Below are positions 40,201 to 42,925 of a DNA stretch of 42,925 nucleotides, one piece after another (position 1 is the stretch's first letter; each line of letters starts with the position of its first letter). The position numbers and the translations under genes are program-made. Below the pieces are notes generated by a model. That model worked only from the letters and a program-made list of their open reading frames with translations, was not told where the DNA came from and did not search any database. This DNA is from Providencia sneebia DSM 19967. Its GTDB lineage: Bacteria; Pseudomonadota; Gammaproteobacteria; Enterobacterales; Enterobacteriaceae. The stretch lies in NCBI RefSeq assembly GCF_000314895.2, contig NZ_CM001773.1, positions 2,827,401 to 2,870,325 of the forward strand. Direction: 5' to 3'.

Positions 40201-42290
40201 TCCAATAATAATCACGACGTTCATATACTAAACGTGTGGTTAGGTTTTCTGCTGCCAGTTTATTCCCAGCGGCATCTGCATAAACTAATTCAAATTCTGC
40301 GAGTGAATTTTCATCAACATTATAGCGTTGGGTATAGCGATCAACTCGGTAGTCATAAATTTCTTTCTTATTAAATAGTGGGCGGATACCGACTAATGCA
40401 TCCGCAGGCCAAACGGCTTGCTCCGCACGTCGCGTAACAGGTCGGCCACCCGCTTCTAATAAACTTGCTTGTGCAATGACTTTGATTGGGGAACGCAAAG
40501 CACTCCAATCATTTTGAGGCACAACAATCGACGTTTCGCCACGGTCATCTAGCGTTAAATCAAATTCATCTAGCTTACGCTGTAAGCCCTCTTCATTTTC
40601 AAAACCAAACTCAAAGCCCGGTAATTTAGCAACTGCTTCGCGATCTGCTTTTGTAAAAACTTGGCCTTGTAGCTCATTACCCGCAGCTGGCGCGCCATAC
40701 AGATAACGGCCTTGAATATTAAATTCTACAGGTCGCGTATTTAAAACCGGCTTACTACCTGTGGTGATATCTAATGCCATTCGCTCTGGCATAAAATCTT
40801 CCACATTAAATTTGTAATAACGCAGAGGAGAACCATCTCCTAAATCAAAACGTAATGACCATAAGCCCGTTTCTGCTGATTTTGGGATCTCAAATTGATG
40901 TTGATATAAACCATCTTGTTCGTTTTCGGCTTGCCAGACAAAACTTCTTACCACCTGCCCATCAGTTTTCAATACATCAACTTTGACAGGTTGTGCTTTA
41001 ATCGGATTACCATCACCATCTCGTAATAAGCCATTAACCAATAACAACTCACCCGGGCGATATAAATCACGCGGTCCGAAAACAAAAAACTGTTTTGCAT
41101 AACCAACAGGCCCAGAAATATCAAACTCAGATAAATCCAATGCAGGCTGCGTCAAATCAATAATACTGGTTTGCCCTTCATGAGTGGCAAGTAGCAGTTT
41201 TCCACCAGCCAACTTATCAAGTTTGGCGTGACCATCACCATCTGTCGTAGCTTTAGTCACCAACTGACCTTTTTCATCAAGAATACGCAGATCTATTCCT
41301 TTCAGCGCAGATCCTGATGCCAATGATTGTGTGAATATATCAACTTGATCTTGATAGCTATGTAATGAGACGCCAATATCACTTAGCGTGAATACGGTCG
41401 CGGGAAGTTGATAACTGTAGCTACCTGCTTTTTGCATAATGGCTAAATAGACGCCATCTTGTTGTAGCTCTTTAATATCATTTAAGGGTAATAGAACAGT
41501 TTGGCGAGTATTTTTGTCAGGATTCAGATCAAAACGGCCTGTATAAGCAAGTTCAACCTTACTCAATATTTCTTCGGAATACCAAGATTCATAATTACTG
41601 CGATATTGCCAAGCAGCAAGAAATTGCGGCAATTGTTTCTCATCAATACGGAAAAAGTTAACATCCACTTTGTCGACATTTAATGCAATAACAGGTAAGC
41701 CTTTCGCTACTTTACTTGGCAATAATGATCCTTTACTCGCAAATCCAACAGTTGGCACGATTTGAGACGTTTGAATTTTTTTCTCAAATGGCTCACTGAT
41801 TGTGCGCTCATTAATCGCTTTAATTCCAGTATTGACGGATAAATTTAACTCTTTTGACGGAGGAAGATGACGGAAACGTAATTCCATTTGGTTATCTGAT
41901 AATTCCCAGTCACCATCTAATTTACCTGACTTAACATCAACTAAATTAATAAATTGACCGAAATTTTGATTCGGTTCTAATGGTACAGAGAAAGTCACCA
42001 CGAGTGCACTTGCACCATCGAGTTGTAACTCGGATGCATCAAGGATCTCAAGCTCTTTTCCTGTATAGCGCTTTAGCAACTCTTCATTGGAAAGTTGCGG
42101 TTTTGTTTGGCTAGCAGGTGTTGCTGGTGTGCTTTTTGTCTGATTTTCTGCTGAAATGCTGGTGTCTTTTTTAGTACTTTCGTCAGTATTATCACAGCCT
42201 GTTAGCACCATAATAGATGCCAATGCAGCAGCAATATAACGTTTTTTGTTTCAGACCCGCCAATGAAGTCCAACCAAAATGGTGATTCAT
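37262..42290 (-). CDS. yfhM: Alpha-2-macroglobulin-like lipoprotein YfhM, apparent frameshift in the signal peptide
   Basis: Large bacterial alpha-2-macroglobulin thought to trap foreign proteases in the periplasm. The body (about 1,650 residues, E. coli 1,653) aligns with E. coli YfhM throughout. It has the thioester motif YGCLEQ, a bait region and macroglobulin domains such as QFFVFGPRDLYRPGE. The only in-frame start is a TTG without a ribosome binding site. Reading from the ATG at 42290, with GGAAGGGG upstream, and removing one base from the A6 run at 42242-42247 gives MNHHFGWTSLAGLKQKRY and a lipobox LTGC (Cys 32). That restores a proper lipoprotein signal. It is followed by pbpC. Confidence 0.92.
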
Positions 42291-42309
42291 GACCGCCCCT
42301 TCCTTTTAT

Positions 42310-42336
42310 ATTATAGTTAATATTATTGAGCTACAA
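42310..42336 (-). promoter_or_regulatory. Candidate yfhM promoter
   Basis: Minus-strand TATAAT at 42310-42315 and TTGTAG at 42331-42336, separated by 15 nt (short). The start near 42303 would leave about 12 nt of leader, just enough for GGAAGGGG before the ATG at 42290. Confidence 0.4.
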
Positions 42337-42579
42337 CTTTCAGCAGCAATGCTAAAAGCGATAAAGCATTGATTGAATGATTAAGTCACTCAAGCTCATT
42401 CATGCCTATTATTAAAAGCCAAAATAACCGGATCAACGTGACAGAGAAACAAAAAGCTCTCTGTCTAATTAATAGCGCATTTTTCAGGATATTCTACACA
42501 TTAACAATAGCTGAAATATTTTATATCAGTTAGTGATACAATTTAACAAACTACAATAGGAAGAACCAATAAGACAAAG

Positions 42580-42622
42580 CGGAAAATGCATAAAAGTCGC
42601 TTAATGACTAACCTTTATGCAT
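42580..42622 (-). terminator. Terminator after sseB
   Basis: ATGCATAAA (42586-42594) pairs with TTTATGCAT (42614-42622), with inner AGTC/GACT pairing; the minus-strand tail is TTTCCGC. It lies 16 nt beyond the sseB stop. Confidence 0.6.
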
Positions 42623-42637
42623 CGTATTAATCTGAAT

Positions 42638-42925
42638 TTAGGTATTGCGGGTAGGAATAACATCACGTAACCAACTGCCTAGCTTCCGTTGGTAGAAAGG
42701 CTCTACATGTTCAGTAATAAAGTGACTAACCCCTTTTTCATCTTCATTAACCAAACAAAAATCAATGGATTGATCATCTTCTAAGTAATCACAAGCTAAT
42801 GTACCCGCTTCATGAATGATCTGATCAATATTTTCACTACCCGGTACAAATTCCATAGCGACCATTAAAATAGCTTCATCATCATTGTCCTTATCACTAT
42901 TGGTTTCCTGAGCAGATACCAAAAA
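42638..42925 (-). CDS. sseB: SseB protein, C-terminal part (gene continues past the window)
   Basis: The frame is open to the window edge, so the gene starts outside. The visible 95 or so residues match the C-terminal third of E. coli SseB, the serine-sensitivity enhancing protein. In particular, EKGVSHFITEHVEPFYQRK aligns with EKGISHFITEHIAPFYERR, and SIDFCLV with PIDICQV. SseB is a cytoplasmic protein of unclear biochemical role. The TTG at 42920-42922 is not the start. Confidence 0.88.
   Translation of the reverse strand, partial: FLVSAQETNSDKDNDDEAILMVAMEFVPGSENIDQIIHEAGTLACDYLEDDQSIDFCLVNEDEKGVSHFITEHVEPFYQRKLGSWLRDVIPTRNT

Larger units (their letters stand above)
42291..42637 (-). other. 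sseB-yfhM intergenic region
   Basis: 347 bp. It holds a candidate yfhM promoter (42310-42336), an sseB terminator hairpin (42580-42622) and otherwise AT-rich sequence. No sseA gene lies here, although E. coli has sseA next to yfhM. Confidence 0.5.

Overview
The window looks like a core-chromosome segment of an AT-rich member of the Enterobacterales. Protein sequences and gene order are close to Escherichia coli throughout (tRNA-Val/Lys, gltX, tRNA-Ala, nupC; ligA-zipA-cysZ-cysK-ptsHI-crr-cysM-cysAWTP; der-bamB-yfgM-hisS-ispG-rodZ-rlmN-ndk-pbpC-yfhM). The low GC content and the divergence from E. coli suggest the Morganellaceae, most likely Providencia. The genus is an inference from composition and protein feel and is not proven by any single marker here.

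Layout. 1-844: a minus-strand tRNA operon (four tRNA-Val, then two tRNA-Lys) followed by a repeat that carries the last 19 nt of tRNA-Lys and a strongly structured linker. 1301-3098: gltX and two tRNA-Ala genes. 3166-4709: a small accessory block with a short-chain dehydrogenase and a divergent MarR-type regulator, two identical palindromes between them, and a DUF3820 protein. 4776-9311: nupC (with a CRP/CytR-like promoter), ligA and zipA. 9530-14743: cysZ, cysK and the phosphotransferase operon ptsH-ptsI-crr, with a conserved CRP/Mlc-type control region. 14827-19770: the thiosulfate/sulfate uptake operon cysP-cysT-cysW-cysA-cysM, all on the minus strand. 20144-23916: yfeY, ypeA, hemF and a protealysin-like M4 metalloprotease. 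24000-42925: rluF, der, bamB, yfgM, hisS, ispG, rodZ, rlmN, ndk, pbpC, yfhM and the 3' end of sseB, all on the minus strand.

The genes fall into functional groups. One is cysteine synthesis (sulfate and thiosulfate import by CysPTWA and CysZ, O-acetylserine sulfhydrylation by CysK and CysM). Others are sugar phosphotransfer and its signalling (HPr, EI, EIIA-Glc), translation (tRNAs, GltX, HisS, RluF, RlmN, Der), cell division and envelope (ZipA, RodZ, BamB, YfgM, PbpC, YfhM), and DNA ligation, haem and isoprenoid synthesis.

Four genes (ypeA, the M4 protease, rlmN, yfhM) are each put out of frame by what looks like a one-base length change in an A/T homopolymer of 6-7 bases. The shared pattern suggests consensus errors in the assembly, or slippage, rather than four independent gene losses. 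No insertion sequence, prophage, CRISPR array or rRNA was seen. The least explained structures are the tRNA-Lys 3'-end repeat (1-206), the twin MarR operators, the alternative hairpins and palindrome between cysA and cysM, and a plus-facing terminator-like hairpin between yfgM and bamB.
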